Source of the DNA: Leifsonia aquatica | Lineage (GTDB): Bacteria > Actinomycetota > Actinomycetes > Actinomycetales > Microbacteriaceae | Direction: 5' to 3' | NCBI RefSeq assembly: GCF_014190775.1 | Contig: NZ_JACHVP010000005.1 | Coordinates: 186,001-250,000, forward strand | DNA length: 64,000 nt | Part shown: positions 26,621 through 37,353 of the stretch, one piece after another | Position numbering within the stretch: position 1 is the first letter of the stretch | How the letters are laid out: each line of letters begins with the position of its first letter | The notes under the pieces: model-generated | Database searches by the model: none | Seen by the model: the letters and a program-made list of their open reading frames with translations, nothing else | What the model was told of the DNA's origin: nothing | Made by a program: the position numbers and the translations under genes

Positions 26621-27547
26621 GTGACACCGCCTGCTCCCACGACCGACCGCCGCACCTCCGGACTGGTCTTCGCCCTCTCGGCGCACGTCCTGTGGGGCGT
26701 CCTCACCCTCTACTTCATCGCCCTGGCACCCACGACGGCGTGGGAGATCGTCGCCTGGCGCGTCGTCTTCTCGCTGGTGTTCTGCGCCCTCCTGATCACG
26801 GTGACGCGGGCGTGGCGTCCGCTCGTCGCGCTGATCCGCTCGCCGCGCATCCTGTTCACGATGGCCCTCGCCGGCGCGCTGATCTACGTCAACTGGCAGA
26901 CGTACGTGCTCGCCACGGTGACCGGGCACGTGGTGGAGGCCGCCCTCGGCTACTTCATCAACCCGATCGTCACGGTCCTCCTCGGCGTCCTCGTGCAGCG
27001 CGAGCGGCTGCGCCCGGCCCAGTGGGTCGCGGTCGCGCTGAGCGCCGTGGCCGTGATCGTCCTCGCGGTCGGCTACGGCGCCTTCCCGTGGATCGCGCTG
27101 GTGCTGGCGTTCTCGTTCGGCTTCTACGGGCTCATCAAGAAGCGCGTCGGGCCCTCGGTCGACGCGGTCTCCGGGCTCACGCTGGAGACGATGTGGCTCA
27201 CCCCGGTCGCCATCGTGCAGCTGGTCATCGTGGGGATGACCACGGGAATCACCCTCGGCGCGTACGGCACGTGGCACACGATCGCGCTGGCCGGCGCGGG
27301 CGTCGTGACGGCGGTGCCGCTGCTGTTCTTCGCCGCGGCCTCCCGGCGCCTCCCGCTCGTCTACATGGGGTTCGTGCAGTACGTCACGCCGCTCATCCAG
27401 TTCATGGTCGGCGTGTTCGTGCTGCACGAGGCGATGCCGCCCGAACGGTGGCTCGGCTTCGGGATCGTCTGGCTGGCCCTCGTCGTGCTCAGTGTGGACA
27501 TGATCGTCTCCGCTCGCGGCGTGCGCCGGGATGCCCGGCTAGCGTAG
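26621..27547 (+). CDS. rarD: EamA-family transporter RarD
   Basis: 308 residues with about ten hydrophobic segments. A member of the drug/metabolite transporter superfamily, RarD subgroup. Two EamA repeats are visible; family blocks are LWGVLTLYFIALAP, EIVAWRVVFSLVF, INWQTYVLA-like VNWQTYVLATVTGHVVEAALGYFINP and LLFFAAASRRLPL. The substrate is unknown. GTG 26621 is supported by the -10 box 7 nt upstream; an upstream extension would run through the groES terminator. Confidence 0.87.
   Translation: MTPPAPTTDRRTSGLVFALSAHVLWGVLTLYFIALAPTTAWEIVAWRVVFSLVFCALLITVTRAWRPLVALIRSPRILFTMALAGALIYVNWQTYVLATVTGHVVEAALGYFINPIVTVLLGVLVQRERLRPAQWVAVALSAVAVIVLAVGYGAFPWIALVLAFSFGFYGLIKKRVGPSVDAVSGLTLETMWLTPVAIVQLVIVGMTTGITLGAYGTWHTIALAGAGVVTAVPLLFFAAASRRLPLVYMGFVQYVTPLIQFMVGVFVLHEAMPPERWLGFGIVWLALVVLSVDMIVSARGVRRDARLA
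27540..27545 (+). promoter_or_regulatory. -10 box TAGCGT of the Lrp/AsnC regulator
   Basis: TAGCGT lies 6 nt before GTG 27552 and overlaps the rarD stop codon region. Confidence 0.45.
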
Positions 27548-27551
27548 GGGC

Positions 27552-28547
27552 GTGGCCATCTCCACCGATTTCGACGAACTCGACTCCCGCATCGCGGCGG
27601 CGCTCCAGGCGAACGGGCGCGCCAGCTGGGGGCTCATCGCCAAGGTGATCGACGCTCCGGTGCGCACGATCGCGCGCCGCGGGCAGCGCTTGCTGGACGT
27701 GGGCGCCGTGCGCGTCTCCACCTATCTCGATACGACGATGGTGGGGGATGCGCGCCCGCTCGTCATCCAGATCGGCACCCGGCCGGGCCGGGCGGTCGCG
27801 GTTGCGCAGGCGCTCGCCACGCGCCCCGACGCGTCGAGCGTGTCTGTGCTCGAGAGCGGCGCAGACGTGATCTGCCAGCTCATGCCGCGCACACCGGAGG
27901 AGAGCGCCCGGCTGGTGGTGGAGGAGCTCCCCGAGCTCGACCACCTGGTGTCGGTGCGCGTCGGGACGGTGCTCAAGTTCTTCCGCTCCGGCTTCGACTG
28001 GACGGCCATCCCGCTCCCGCCGGCCGTGCTGGCGCAGCTCCGCAACGGGGAGGAGCCGGCCCCGCGCGCGAGCGGGCGTGTGGCGCTCTCGGCGGACGAC
28101 GACCGGCTGGTCGCAGTGCTCGCCGAGGACGGCCGTGCCACGGCGAGCGACGTGGCGGAGCGGATCGGTGTCACCCCTCCGACGGTGAAGCGGCGGCTCG
28201 ACGCCCTGCTCGGCGCCGGCGTGCTGCACGTGCGCACCGAGATCAGTCCCGCCCTGCACGGGTTGCGCGTCGAGGCGCTCACCTGGCTGCAGGTCTCTCC
28301 CGACCGCGTGGAGGCGGTGGGGGAGGCGCTCGGGCGGCATCCCTCCGTGCGCTTCTGCGCCGCCTGCACCGGGGCCACCCAGTTGCTGGTCGACTGCGTC
28401 GTCGAGGACGAGCACGCCCTGTACCGGTTCCTCACCGAGGACGTCGCCGCTCTGGGCGTCACGGCGGCGCAGACGTCGGTCGTGCTCGCTCCCGTCCGCC
28501 GCGGTCCGATGCTCGTCGCCGAGTTGCCGGATGTGGCTGATTTGTAA
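27552..28547 (+). CDS. Duplicated Lrp/AsnC-family transcriptional regulator
   Basis: 331 residues, twice the normal AsnC length. The first half has an HTH (DFDELDSRIAAALQANGRAS, about 5-60) and a ligand-binding part. The second half repeats HTH (DDRLVAVLAEDGRATASDVA, VTPPTVKRRLDALLGAGVLHV, about 180-230) followed by an AsnC ligand-binding domain. Such double regulators respond to amino acids or related compounds. It lies directly upstream of the catabolic operon 28644-33962 on the same strand, so it probably controls that operon; two AGTGGCCG repeats in the gap are possible binding sites. Confidence 0.88.
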   Translation: MAISTDFDELDSRIAAALQANGRASWGLIAKVIDAPVRTIARRGQRLLDVGAVRVSTYLDTTMVGDARPLVIQIGTRPGRAVAVAQALATRPDASSVSVLESGADVICQLMPRTPEESARLVVEELPELDHLVSVRVGTVLKFFRSGFDWTAIPLPPAVLAQLRNGEEPAPRASGRVALSADDDRLVAVLAEDGRATASDVAERIGVTPPTVKRRLDALLGAGVLHVRTEISPALHGLRVEALTWLQVSPDRVEAVGEALGRHPSVRFCAACTGATQLLVDCVVEDEHALYRFLTEDVAALGVTAAQTSVVLAPVRRGPMLVAELPDVADL

Positions 28548-28562
28548 ACATCTTGTTGCAGA

Positions 28563-28601
28563 AGTGGCCGAAACCTAAATTTGTGATTGCGATAGTGGCC
28601 G
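28563..28601 (+). promoter_or_regulatory. Two direct repeats AGTGGCCG, possible regulator operator
   Basis: AGTGGCCG occurs at 28563-28570 and 28594-28601, 31 nt apart start to start (about three helical turns), with AT-rich sequence between. The second copy lies inside the spacer of the probable operon promoter. Confidence 0.45.
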
Positions 28602-28615
28602 TTAACGCATAACCT
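28587..28615 (+). promoter_or_regulatory. Probable promoter of the amine-catabolism operon
   Basis: TTGCGA (28587-28592) and TAACCT (28610-28615), spacing 17. The leader would carry GGAGAGAGGG before ATG 28644. Confidence 0.4.
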
Positions 28616-28643
28616 CACTTCAACCAATGGAGAGAGGGCGGCA

Positions 28644-30134
28644 ATGCGAGACACCTGGCAGCACGCGGCGGGGAACCTGAACTGGGACACCGCGCCGCTC
28701 GTGGGCGGCCGCCGGCTCCTCTCCGACGCCCCCACCGGGTTCGACCTCGTCAGCCCCCGCGACGGCTCCGTTCTGGCCGTCGTGGCCGACGGGACCGCCT
28801 CTGACGTCGACGCCGCCGTCCGTTCGGCGCGTGCCGCCTTCGAGAGCGGCGCCTGGTCGCGGCGGTCGGCGATCGAGCGCGGGCGCGTGCTGATCCGCTT
28901 CGGTGACCTCGTCGAGCAGAACGCCCGCGAGCTCGCGCTGCGGATCTCGCTCGAGATGGGCAAGCCCGTGCAGGACGCCCTCGGCGTCGAGCTGCGTGCG
29001 GTCGCCCAGTGCCTGCGCTGGTACGGCCAGCTGGCCGACAAGCTGCCGGGGGAGGCTCCGGAGGCCACTCCCGACGCGCTCGCCCTGGTGACCCGCGAGC
29101 CCGCCGGCGTGGTCGGCGCCGTCGTCCCCTGGAACTTCCCCCTCACGATGACGGCCTGGAAGCTCGGCCCCGCCCTCGTCGCCGGCAACAGCGTGGTCCT
29201 CAAGCCCGCGGAGCAGACCACGGTCTCGGCACTCCGGCTCGGCGAGCTCGCGCTCGAGGCGGGACTGCCCGCCGGGGTGCTCAACGTCATCCCGGGCCGG
29301 GGCGACACGGTCGGCGAGGCACTCGGCCGCCACCCCGACGTGGACGTGCTCACCTTCACCGGGTCGGTGGGCGTCGGCCGCCGCTTCCTCGTCTACTCGG
29401 CGGAGTCCAACGGCAAGCGCGTCTGGCCGGAGCTCGGCGGCAAGTCCGCCTCCGTCATCCTGAGCGATGCCGACGTGGAGGCCGCCGGCCGCTCGACGGC
29501 GTGGGGCGCCTTCTACAACCAGGGGCAGATGTGCAGTGCGTCGTCGCGCATGGTCGTCCTCCGCGACGTGCACGACCGGGCGGTGGAGGCGGCGGTCGCC
29601 CAGGCAGCGGCGATGGCGCCGGCCGACCCGCTCAGCGGGGAGGCGCCGAGTGGGGCCGTGGTGAGCGAGCGGCAGCTCGAGCGCATCCTGGGCTTCGTGG
29701 AGCGCGCGCTCGCCGACGGGGCGACGCTCGCCGCGGGGTCCACCTCCCGCCACGACATCGGCACCGGCCGCGGCAGCTACATCGCCCCGATCGTGCTCAC
29801 CGGCGTCCGCCCGGAGATGGAGATCGCCCAGGTCGAGGTGTTCGGCCCGGTGCTCTCGGTCATCGCGGTCGACAGCGTCGACGAGGCGGTCGCGGTGGCC
29901 AACGGCACGCCGTTCGGGTTGGGCGCCGGGCTCTGGACGCGCGATCTCTCGGCCGCCCACCTGGTCTCCCGACGCTTGCGGGCCGGGACCGTCTGGGTCA
30001 ACTGCTACGAGGAGGGCGACATGTCGATGCCCTTCGGCGGTGTCGGTGCGAGCGGATACGGCCGAGACAAGGGCGCCCACGCGGTGGACAAGTACACCGA
30101 CGTGAAGAGCACCTGGATCGAGCTGGGCGCATGA
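28644..30134 (+). CDS. NAD(P)-dependent aldehyde dehydrogenase (PuuC/BetB-like)
   Basis: 496 residues, the full ALDH superfamily length. The oxyanion Asn is in VPWNFPLTMTAWKLGPAL; the NAD-binding loop is FTGSVGVGR; the general base Glu is in ELGGKSA; the nucleophile is Cys297 in NQGQMCSASSRM. EVFGPVLSVI is a further signature. The downstream gamma-glutamyl hydrolase suggests the substrate is a gamma-glutamyl-aminobutyraldehyde or similar amino-aldehyde (inference). It is first in a six-gene operon and overlaps the next gene by ATGA. Confidence 0.9.
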   Translation: MRDTWQHAAGNLNWDTAPLVGGRRLLSDAPTGFDLVSPRDGSVLAVVADGTASDVDAAVRSARAAFESGAWSRRSAIERGRVLIRFGDLVEQNARELALRISLEMGKPVQDALGVELRAVAQCLRWYGQLADKLPGEAPEATPDALALVTREPAGVVGAVVPWNFPLTMTAWKLGPALVAGNSVVLKPAEQTTVSALRLGELALEAGLPAGVLNVIPGRGDTVGEALGRHPDVDVLTFTGSVGVGRRFLVYSAESNGKRVWPELGGKSASVILSDADVEAAGRSTAWGAFYNQGQMCSASSRMVVLRDVHDRAVEAAVAQAAAMAPADPLSGEAPSGAVVSERQLERILGFVERALADGATLAAGSTSRHDIGTGRGSYIAPIVLTGVRPEMEIAQVEVFGPVLSVIAVDSVDEAVAVANGTPFGLGAGLWTRDLSAAHLVSRRLRAGTVWVNCYEEGDMSMPFGGVGASGYGRDKGAHAVDKYTDVKSTWIELGA

Positions 30135-30853
30135 CCGGCCCGATCATCGCCGTCACGGTCTGGCGCCGCGCGCTCGCGACGGGACTCGGCGCGCAGACCG
30201 ACCTCTACACGCTCGGCGGCGAGTACGCCGACAGCGTCCAGGCCGCCGGCGGCATCCCGCTGCTCGTCCCCGACGTCGTCGACCCGGACGTGCGCGCACT
30301 CCTCTCCCGTGTCGACGGGGTGCTCCTCTCGGGCGGCCAGGACGTGGCCTCCGGCCCCCGCGACGCGACCGAGCACGCGATCCTCACCGAGGCCCAGCGG
30401 ATCGGCATGCCCGTCTTCGGCATCTGCCGCGGCCTGCAGATCCTCAACGTCCACCGCGGGGGCACGCTCGTCGCCGACCTCCCGCACACCTCGGACCACC
30501 CCGCTGTCGGGAGCGGGGAGGAGCGGCTCAGCCGGCACCGGATCGTGGACGGTGCCGGCTGGGTCGCGGATTCCCTGCCCGACGACGGCGTCGTGAACTC
30601 GATCCACCACCAGGCGATCGACCGCCTCGGCGCCGGGCTGGCCATCGCCGCCCGCGCCGAGGACGGCACGATCGAGGCCGTGGCCGGGACCGACACCTCG
30701 CGTTTCCTCCGGGCGGTGCAGTGGCACCCGGAGAAGATGCCAGGCGTGGAGGGGCGCGCCCACGCGACGCGCCTGCTCGCGCCCTTCATCGCGGCCGCCG
30801 ACGGATACCGCCGGCGTGCCGCATCCACCCCTAGAGACAAGGAGTTCGTGTGA
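30131..30853 (+). CDS. Class-I glutamine-amidotransferase-like hydrolase (gamma-glutamyl-GABA hydrolase type)
   Basis: 240 residues of peptidase family C26. The nucleophile is in FGICRGLQILN, the His/Glu pair in QWHPEKMPG, and VVNSIHHQAIDRLG is a PuuD signature. PuuD releases GABA from gamma-glutamyl-GABA. The loop after GGQDV is clearly shorter than in PuuD, which usually has GGxDVxPxxY and a longer segment, so the substrate may differ. It overlaps both neighbours by 4 nt. Confidence 0.85.
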   Translation: MTGPIIAVTVWRRALATGLGAQTDLYTLGGEYADSVQAAGGIPLLVPDVVDPDVRALLSRVDGVLLSGGQDVASGPRDATEHAILTEAQRIGMPVFGICRGLQILNVHRGGTLVADLPHTSDHPAVGSGEERLSRHRIVDGAGWVADSLPDDGVVNSIHHQAIDRLGAGLAIAARAEDGTIEAVAGTDTSRFLRAVQWHPEKMPGVEGRAHATRLLAPFIAAADGYRRRAASTPRDKEFV

Positions 30854-31329
30854 GCACGACCCCCAAGCGCATCTTCCTCGAGTTCGAGGGCGGCCCGCGC
30901 GCCGAAGCGACCCTGCTGCTCGACGCCGCGCCGAAGACCGCCGAGGCGATCTGGAGCGCACTCGAGTCGCCCGTGAGCGACGATGTCATGCACGCGATGT
31001 ACGCCGGCCCCGAGATCATGTTCGGGCTGCCGCAGAGCGCGCAGACGTTCGACCCGACCGCCCTCCCGGCGGAGAACCAGCAGGTCATCCCCGCCGCGGG
31101 CGACCTGGTCTGGTTCTTCCAGCCCAAGGAGCTCATGGCCGGGCTGGACTTCGAGCTGTGGGAGGTCGGCATCTTCTACGGCAAGGGCGGCCGGATCTTC
31201 GGCCCGCTCGGCTGGACCCCCTGCACCATCTGGGCGTCGATCACCAGCGGACTCGAGGAGTTCGCGGCGGCGTGCCAGGAGACCCGCACCATCGGACTGA
31301 AGAAACTCACCATCGGGAGAATCGAATGA
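30850..31329 (+). CDS. DUF3830 (cyclophilin-like fold) protein
   Basis: 159 residues, cytoplasmic. It starts IFLEFEGGPRAEATLLLDAAPKTA and has GDLVWFFQPKEL, GIFYGKGGRIFGPLGWTPCT and WASITSGLEEFA, matching DUF3830 as I remember it. The fold is of the cyclophilin-like type but lacks known isomerase residues; the family often sits in catabolic and ABC-transporter operons and has no assigned reaction. GTG 30850 overlaps the upstream stop, and its own stop overlaps the start of the binding-protein gene, so expression is tightly tied to the operon. Confidence 0.8.
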   Translation: MSTTPKRIFLEFEGGPRAEATLLLDAAPKTAEAIWSALESPVSDDVMHAMYAGPEIMFGLPQSAQTFDPTALPAENQQVIPAAGDLVWFFQPKELMAGLDFELWEVGIFYGKGGRIFGPLGWTPCTIWASITSGLEEFAAACQETRTIGLKKLTIGRIE

Positions 31330-32225
31330 CGATCACACGTTCCCTCCGCCGCGGCCCCCTCGCGGCGGGCATCGGCATCGCGGCGGCAGCGGCCGCGCTG
31401 CTCACCGGCTGCAGCAGCACCCCGGCATCCTCGTCGGGCTCCGCCTCCTCCACGCCCTCGACGGCGACGGTCGAACTGCCGTCCTCCTTCGCGGGCAAGG
31501 ACCTGGTGGCGCCCGCCGTCACCGGGTACCCGCCGTACGCCTACCTCGACGGCGGCAAGATCGTCGGCATCAGCACCGACCTCGCCACCGCCGTCGGCGG
31601 ACCCTGGGGCACCAAGGTGACCCTCAAGCAGGACTCCTTCGAGAACGCGCTCCTCGGCGTCAACAGCGGCAACTACTTCGGCGCGTTCGGCGCCGACGTC
31701 ACCGCCGAGCGCGAGAAGACGTTCGACCAGGTCTCCTTCCTCGAGGACCACTACCAGTTCATGGGGCTCAAGGGCGCCGACCTCGGCACGAGCATGGACG
31801 ACCTGTGCGGCCTGAAGATCTCCGTCGTCGCGGCCGACAGCGCCATCCCGGTGCTGCAGGAGCAGTCCACGAAGTGCACCGCTGCGGGCAAGAAGGAGAT
31901 CAACGTCCAGACCTTCGCCGACCAGGGCGCTGCGACCCTCGCGGTCAGCAGCAAGCAGGTCGACGCGACGACCGCGACGCTGACCAACCTCGGGTACATT
32001 TCGAAGCAGTCGTCCGGCCAGTTCTCGATCGGCGGCCCGAAGTACCAGTTCGTCCTCATCGGCATCGCCACCAAGAAGGGCAACGGGATGGCGCAGGCGC
32101 TCGCCGACTCCATCAACGAGCTCATCGCCAACGGCGAGTACACGAAGATCCTCAAGAAGTACGGGGTCGAGGGCGACGCCATCGACAAGGCAGAAGTCAA
32201 CCCGGACCCCAACGTCGGAGAGTAA
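31326..32225 (+). CDS. ABC transporter substrate-binding lipoprotein (polar amino-acid type)
   Basis: 299 residues. Lipoprotein signal with lipobox LLTGC (C29) after a long Ala/Ile core, then a Ser/Thr-rich linker. The mature part is a family-3 solute-binding protein: LVAPAVTGYPPYAYLDGGKI, GISTDLATAV, FGADVTAEREKTFDQVSFLED and a C-terminal ADSINELIANGEYTKILKKYGV. It should bind a small amino-acid-like ligand outside the membrane. It is coupled to the DUF3830 gene (ATGA) and followed after 10 nt by its permease. Confidence 0.92.
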   Translation: MTITRSLRRGPLAAGIGIAAAAAALLTGCSSTPASSSGSASSTPSTATVELPSSFAGKDLVAPAVTGYPPYAYLDGGKIVGISTDLATAVGGPWGTKVTLKQDSFENALLGVNSGNYFGAFGADVTAEREKTFDQVSFLEDHYQFMGLKGADLGTSMDDLCGLKISVVAADSAIPVLQEQSTKCTAAGKKEINVQTFADQGAATLAVSSKQVDATTATLTNLGYISKQSSGQFSIGGPKYQFVLIGIATKKGNGMAQALADSINELIANGEYTKILKKYGVEGDAIDKAEVNPDPNVGE

Positions 32226-32235
32226 CAGCACCCTC

Positions 32236-33201
32236 ATGCCCGAACACGAACAGGGATCGGCGGCCCTCGCGCCGCACATCCCCAACCGCCACATCATGCG
32301 CTGGGTGGTCGCCGCCCTGCTCGTGCTCCTCCTGCTCGGCTGGCTCCAGGGCCTGGCGTTCAACCAGGCCCTGGACTGGCCGACCATCGGGCAGTACTTC
32401 CTGAACTACGACGTGCTGGCCGGTCTCGGCCGCACGCTGCTCATCACCGCGATCTCCATCGTCGTCGCCGTCATCCTGGGCGCACTGCTCGCCACGATGC
32501 GGCTCTCCGACAACCCGGTGCTGCGCGGGCTCGCCTGGCTGTACGTCTGGTTCTTCCGGTCGATCCCGCTGCTGGTGCTGCTGGTGCTGACGTTCAACCT
32601 GTCGTTGCTCTGGCCGACCATCGACATCGGCATCCCGTACGGGCCGGTGTTCCTGTCGATCAACACGCAGGAGCTCATCAACCCGCTGGTCGCCGCCATC
32701 GTGACGTTCTCGCTGCAGCAGGCCGCGTACACGTCCGAGGTGCTGCGGGCATCCATCCAGTCGGTGCCCGCCGGTCAGCGCGAGGCGGCCGTCGCGCTCG
32801 GGATGACGCGCACCCGCACCATGATGAAGATCGTCTTCCCCCAGGCGTTCCGGGTCGCACTCCCGCCGATCGCGAACGACACCATCAACCTGCTGAAGTC
32901 GACCTCCCTCGTCGCCTTCATCGCCGTGCCCGACCTGATGTACTCGGTCCAGCAGATCTACTCGTCGAACTTCCGCATCGTGCCGCTGCTGATCGTGGCG
33001 ACGCTCTGGTACATGATCGTCGTCTCGATCCTGTCCGTCGGGCAGTACTTCATCGAGCGCGCCCTGCGTTCGTCGCCCTCGCGCGTCGGCCGGCGCACCA
33101 TCGAGGTGGAGCCGGTCCTCCCGGACTCCGCCACCCCGGACGACACCGCCGCCGAGAGCGCGACGCCCACCGACGCGACGCCGAAGGAGAACCGCGCATG
33201 A
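32236..33201 (+). CDS. ABC transporter permease, polar amino-acid family (HisM/GlnP)
   Basis: 321 residues with about six membrane segments. The N-terminus has one segment ([21 protein letters not shown]), followed by the family [19 protein letters not shown]. The EAA loop is [37 protein letters not shown] is typical of HisMQ permeases. The C-terminal 35 residues are polar and Ala/Thr/Pro-rich. A single permease gene suggests a homodimeric channel. Confidence 0.92.
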   Translation: MPEHEQGSAALAPHIPNRHIMRWVVAALLVLLLLGWLQGLAFNQALDWPTIGQYFLNYDVLAGLGRTLLITAISIVVAVILGALLATMRLSDNPVLRGLAWLYVWFFRSIPLLVLLVLTFNLSLLWPTIDIGIPYGPVFLSINTQELINPLVAAIVTFSLQQAAYTSEVLRASIQSVPAGQREAAVALGMTRTRTMMKIVFPQAFRVALPPIANDTINLLKSTSLVAFIAVPDLMYSVQQIYSSNFRIVPLLIVATLWYMIVVSILSVGQYFIERALRSSPSRVGRRTIEVEPVLPDSATPDDTAAESATPTDATPKENRA

Positions 33202-33962
33202 GCCCCTTCCTGCAGGTGACCGACGTCACCAAGCGCTACGACGACGTGACCGTCATCGACGACGTGAGCCTGGAGGTCGAGCGCGGCGAGACCGTGGTGC
33301 TGCTCGGTCCGTCGGGTGCCGGCAAGAGCACCCTCCTGCGCTGCATGAACATGCTCGAGCGCATCGATCGCGGCCGCATCGTGCTCGACGGCGAGGAGCT
33401 CGGCTGGAAGCCTCGCAAGGGCGTCATGCGCGAGCTCTCGGGCCGCGCCGAGGCCCGGCAGCGCCAGGAGATCGGGATGGTGTTCCAGAGCTTCAACCTG
33501 TTCGCCCACCTCACCGTGCTGCAGAACGTGATCGAGGCTCCCGTCGGCGTGCTGAGACGCCCGAAGGCGGAGGCGATCGCCGAGGCGCACGAGCTGCTGC
33601 GCCAGGTCGGACTCGACCACAAGGCCGACGCCTACCCGGCGCAGCTCTCGGGCGGTCAGCAGCAGCGCGTCGCGATCGCCCGCGCCCTCGCGATGCACCC
33701 CAAGCTCATGCTCTTCGACGAGCCGACCAGCGCGCTCGACCCCGAGCTGGTGAGCGAAGTCCTCGACGTGATCAAGGGTCTGGCGTCCACCGGCATGACC
33801 CTGGTGATCGTCACGCACGAGATCGGCTTCGCCCGCGAGGTGTGCGACCGGTTCGTGTTCATGGAGGAGGGACGCATCGTCGAGACGGGCGCCTCCGACC
33901 GCCTCACGGTCGACGGAGCGACGAGCCCGCGCACGCGCAACTTCCTCTCCCGCGTGCTCTGA
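33198..33962 (+). CDS. ABC transporter ATP-binding protein, polar amino-acid type
   Basis: 254 residues. Walker A is GPSGAGKST (37-45); the Q-loop lies in [19 protein letters not shown]; signature is LSGGQQQR; Walker B is [13 protein letters not shown]; the H-loop is [12 protein letters not shown]. This is the GlnQ/HisP family. ATG 33198 overlaps the permease stop. It is the last gene of the operon that begins with the aldehyde dehydrogenase. Confidence 0.94.
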   Translation: MSPFLQVTDVTKRYDDVTVIDDVSLEVERGETVVLLGPSGAGKSTLLRCMNMLERIDRGRIVLDGEELGWKPRKGVMRELSGRAEARQRQEIGMVFQSFNLFAHLTVLQNVIEAPVGVLRRPKAEAIAEAHELLRQVGLDHKADAYPAQLSGGQQQRVAIARALAMHPKLMLFDEPTSALDPELVSEVLDVIKGLASTGMTLVIVTHEIGFAREVCDRFVFMEEGRIVETGASDRLTVDGATSPRTRNFLSRVL

Positions 33963-33988
33963 GCCCGCGCTCAGCCGATTCGGAATAG

Positions 33989-35551
<1,563 letters not shown>

Positions 35552-35563
35552 GACACACCCCGT

Positions 35564-35598
35564 AAGCCGCCGCCCGCGCTCGACGCGGGCGGCGGCTT
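35564..35598 (+). terminator. Intrinsic terminator after guaB
   Basis: Perfect 15-bp stem (35564-35578 with 35584-35598) with loop CTCGA, followed by CGTCT. It begins 13 nt after the guaB stop. Confidence 0.9.
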
Positions 35599-35664
35599 CG
35601 TCTATCCTGGAAGGCTTTGCCCACCGGCGAGGCGCATCATCACCAGTCCTCCAGGAGTTCCACC

Positions 35665-37353
35665 GTGGGTCACATCGACGTCTCCGGCGTCTCGTACACA
35701 CTCGCCGACGGGCGGCCGCTGCTCGACGACGTCTCGTTCCGCGTCGGCGACGGCACCGTCTCCGCTCTGATCGGCGCGAACGGCGCCGGCAAGTCCACGC
35801 TCCTGCGCATCATCCGCGGCGACCTGCGCCCCGAGTCCGGGGGCGTCGTGATCGACGGCGGCCTCGGCGTGATGGACCAGTTCGTCGGACACGTGCGCGA
35901 CGATCGCACCGTGCGCGACCTGCTCGTCGGAGTCGCGCCGGCGGCGGTCCGCCGCGCGGCCGAAGCGCTCACGGCGGCCGAGGAGGCCATCATCGAGCGC
36001 GACGAGACCGACACCCAGCTGCGCTACGCGAACGCGCTCGCCGAGTACGCGGACGCCGGCGGCTACGACCAGGAGGTCGTCTGGGACAACTGCACGGTCA
36101 CCGCGCTCGGGCTCCCGTTCGAGCGCGCCCAGTACCGGTCCGTCCGCACGCTCTCCGGGGGCGAGCAGAAACGCCTGGTGCTGGAGGCGCTGCTGCGCGG
36201 CCCTGAGCAGGTGCTCCTGCTCGACGAGCCCGACAACTACCTCGATGTGCCCGCGAAGCGATGGCTCGAGGAGCAGCTGCGGGCCACGCCCAAGACCGTG
36301 CTGCTGGTCTCGCACGACCGTGAGCTGCTCGCGAACGCGGCCGACCGCATCGTGACCTTGGAGCTCGGCGCGGCGGGCAACAGCACGTGGACGCACGGCG
36401 GCGGCTTCGGCGGCTACCACCAGGCGCGGGAGGAGCGCATGGCGCGACTCGAGGAGCTGCGCCGGCGCTGGGACGAGGAGCACGTCAAGCTGAAGGCGCT
36501 CGTGCTGCGGTTCAAAGAGAAGGCGAAGTACAACTCCGATCTCGCGAACGCGTACCAGGCGGCGCAGACCCGCCTGGCGAAGTTCGAGGCCGCAGGACCG
36601 CCCGAGGCACGCCCGCGCGAGCAGAACGTGCGGATGCGCCTCACCGGCGCGCGCACCGGGCGCCGGGTCGCCGAGTTGCACCGCCTGGAACTGACCGGGC
36701 TCATGCGCCCGTTCGACGGCGAGATCTGGTTCGGCGAGCGCGTCGCCGTGCTCGGCTCCAACGGCTCGGGCAAGTCGCACTTCCTGCGGCTGCTCGCGGC
36801 GGGCGGGACCGACCCGGACCCGGGGGCCGGGCACCTGGCATCGGCGGCGTACGCGGGCGCTCCGGTGCCGCACACCGGCGCGGCGAAGCTGGGCGCGCGC
36901 GTGGCGCCGGGGCTCTTCGCCCAGGCGCACGAGCATCCCGAACTGGTCGGCCGCAGCCTCCTCGACATCCTGCACCGCGGCGACGACCGCCGCGACGGGA
37001 TGCCGCGGGAGGCGGCGAGCCGTGTGCTCGACCGCTACGGACTCGCGGCGTCGGCCGAGCAGAACTTCGAGTCGCTCTCGGGCGGCCAGCAGGCGCGCCT
37101 GCAGATCCTCCTGCTCGAGCTGTCGGGCGCGACCTTGCTGCTGCTCGACGAGCCGACCGACAACCTCGACCTCGTGTCGGCGGAGGCGCTCGAAGAGGGT
37201 CTCGCCGATTACGAGGGCACCGTCATCGCCGTGACGCACGACCGCTGGTTCGCGCGCGGTTTCGACCGGTTCCTGGTGTTCGGCGCCGACGGCGAGGTCT
37301 ACGAAGCGGACGAGCCGGTCTGGGACGAGGCCCGGGTCGCGCGGGCGCGCTAG
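35665..37353 (+). CDS. ABC-F family ATPase
   Basis: 562 residues, two ABC domains and no membrane span. The first has [26 protein letters not shown] and LLLDEPDNYLD; the second has GSNGSGKSHFL, LSGGQQARLQILLLEL and LLLDEPTDNLDL. A long charged linker (about 240-320) joins them. ABC-F proteins act on ribosomes, in translation or antibiotic protection; this one could not be placed in a named subgroup. GTG 35665 is chosen because AGGAG lies 7 nt upstream. The stop shares CTAG with the convergent aminotransferase. Confidence 0.9.
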   Translation: MGHIDVSGVSYTLADGRPLLDDVSFRVGDGTVSALIGANGAGKSTLLRIIRGDLRPESGGVVIDGGLGVMDQFVGHVRDDRTVRDLLVGVAPAAVRRAAEALTAAEEAIIERDETDTQLRYANALAEYADAGGYDQEVVWDNCTVTALGLPFERAQYRSVRTLSGGEQKRLVLEALLRGPEQVLLLDEPDNYLDVPAKRWLEEQLRATPKTVLLVSHDRELLANAADRIVTLELGAAGNSTWTHGGGFGGYHQAREERMARLEELRRRWDEEHVKLKALVLRFKEKAKYNSDLANAYQAAQTRLAKFEAAGPPEARPREQNVRMRLTGARTGRRVAELHRLELTGLMRPFDGEIWFGERVAVLGSNGSGKSHFLRLLAAGGTDPDPGAGHLASAAYAGAPVPHTGAAKLGARVAPGLFAQAHEHPELVGRSLLDILHRGDDRRDGMPREAASRVLDRYGLAASAEQNFESLSGGQQARLQILLLELSGATLLLLDEPTDNLDLVSAEALEEGLADYEGTVIAVTHDRWFARGFDRFLVFGADGEVYEADEPVWDEARVARAR

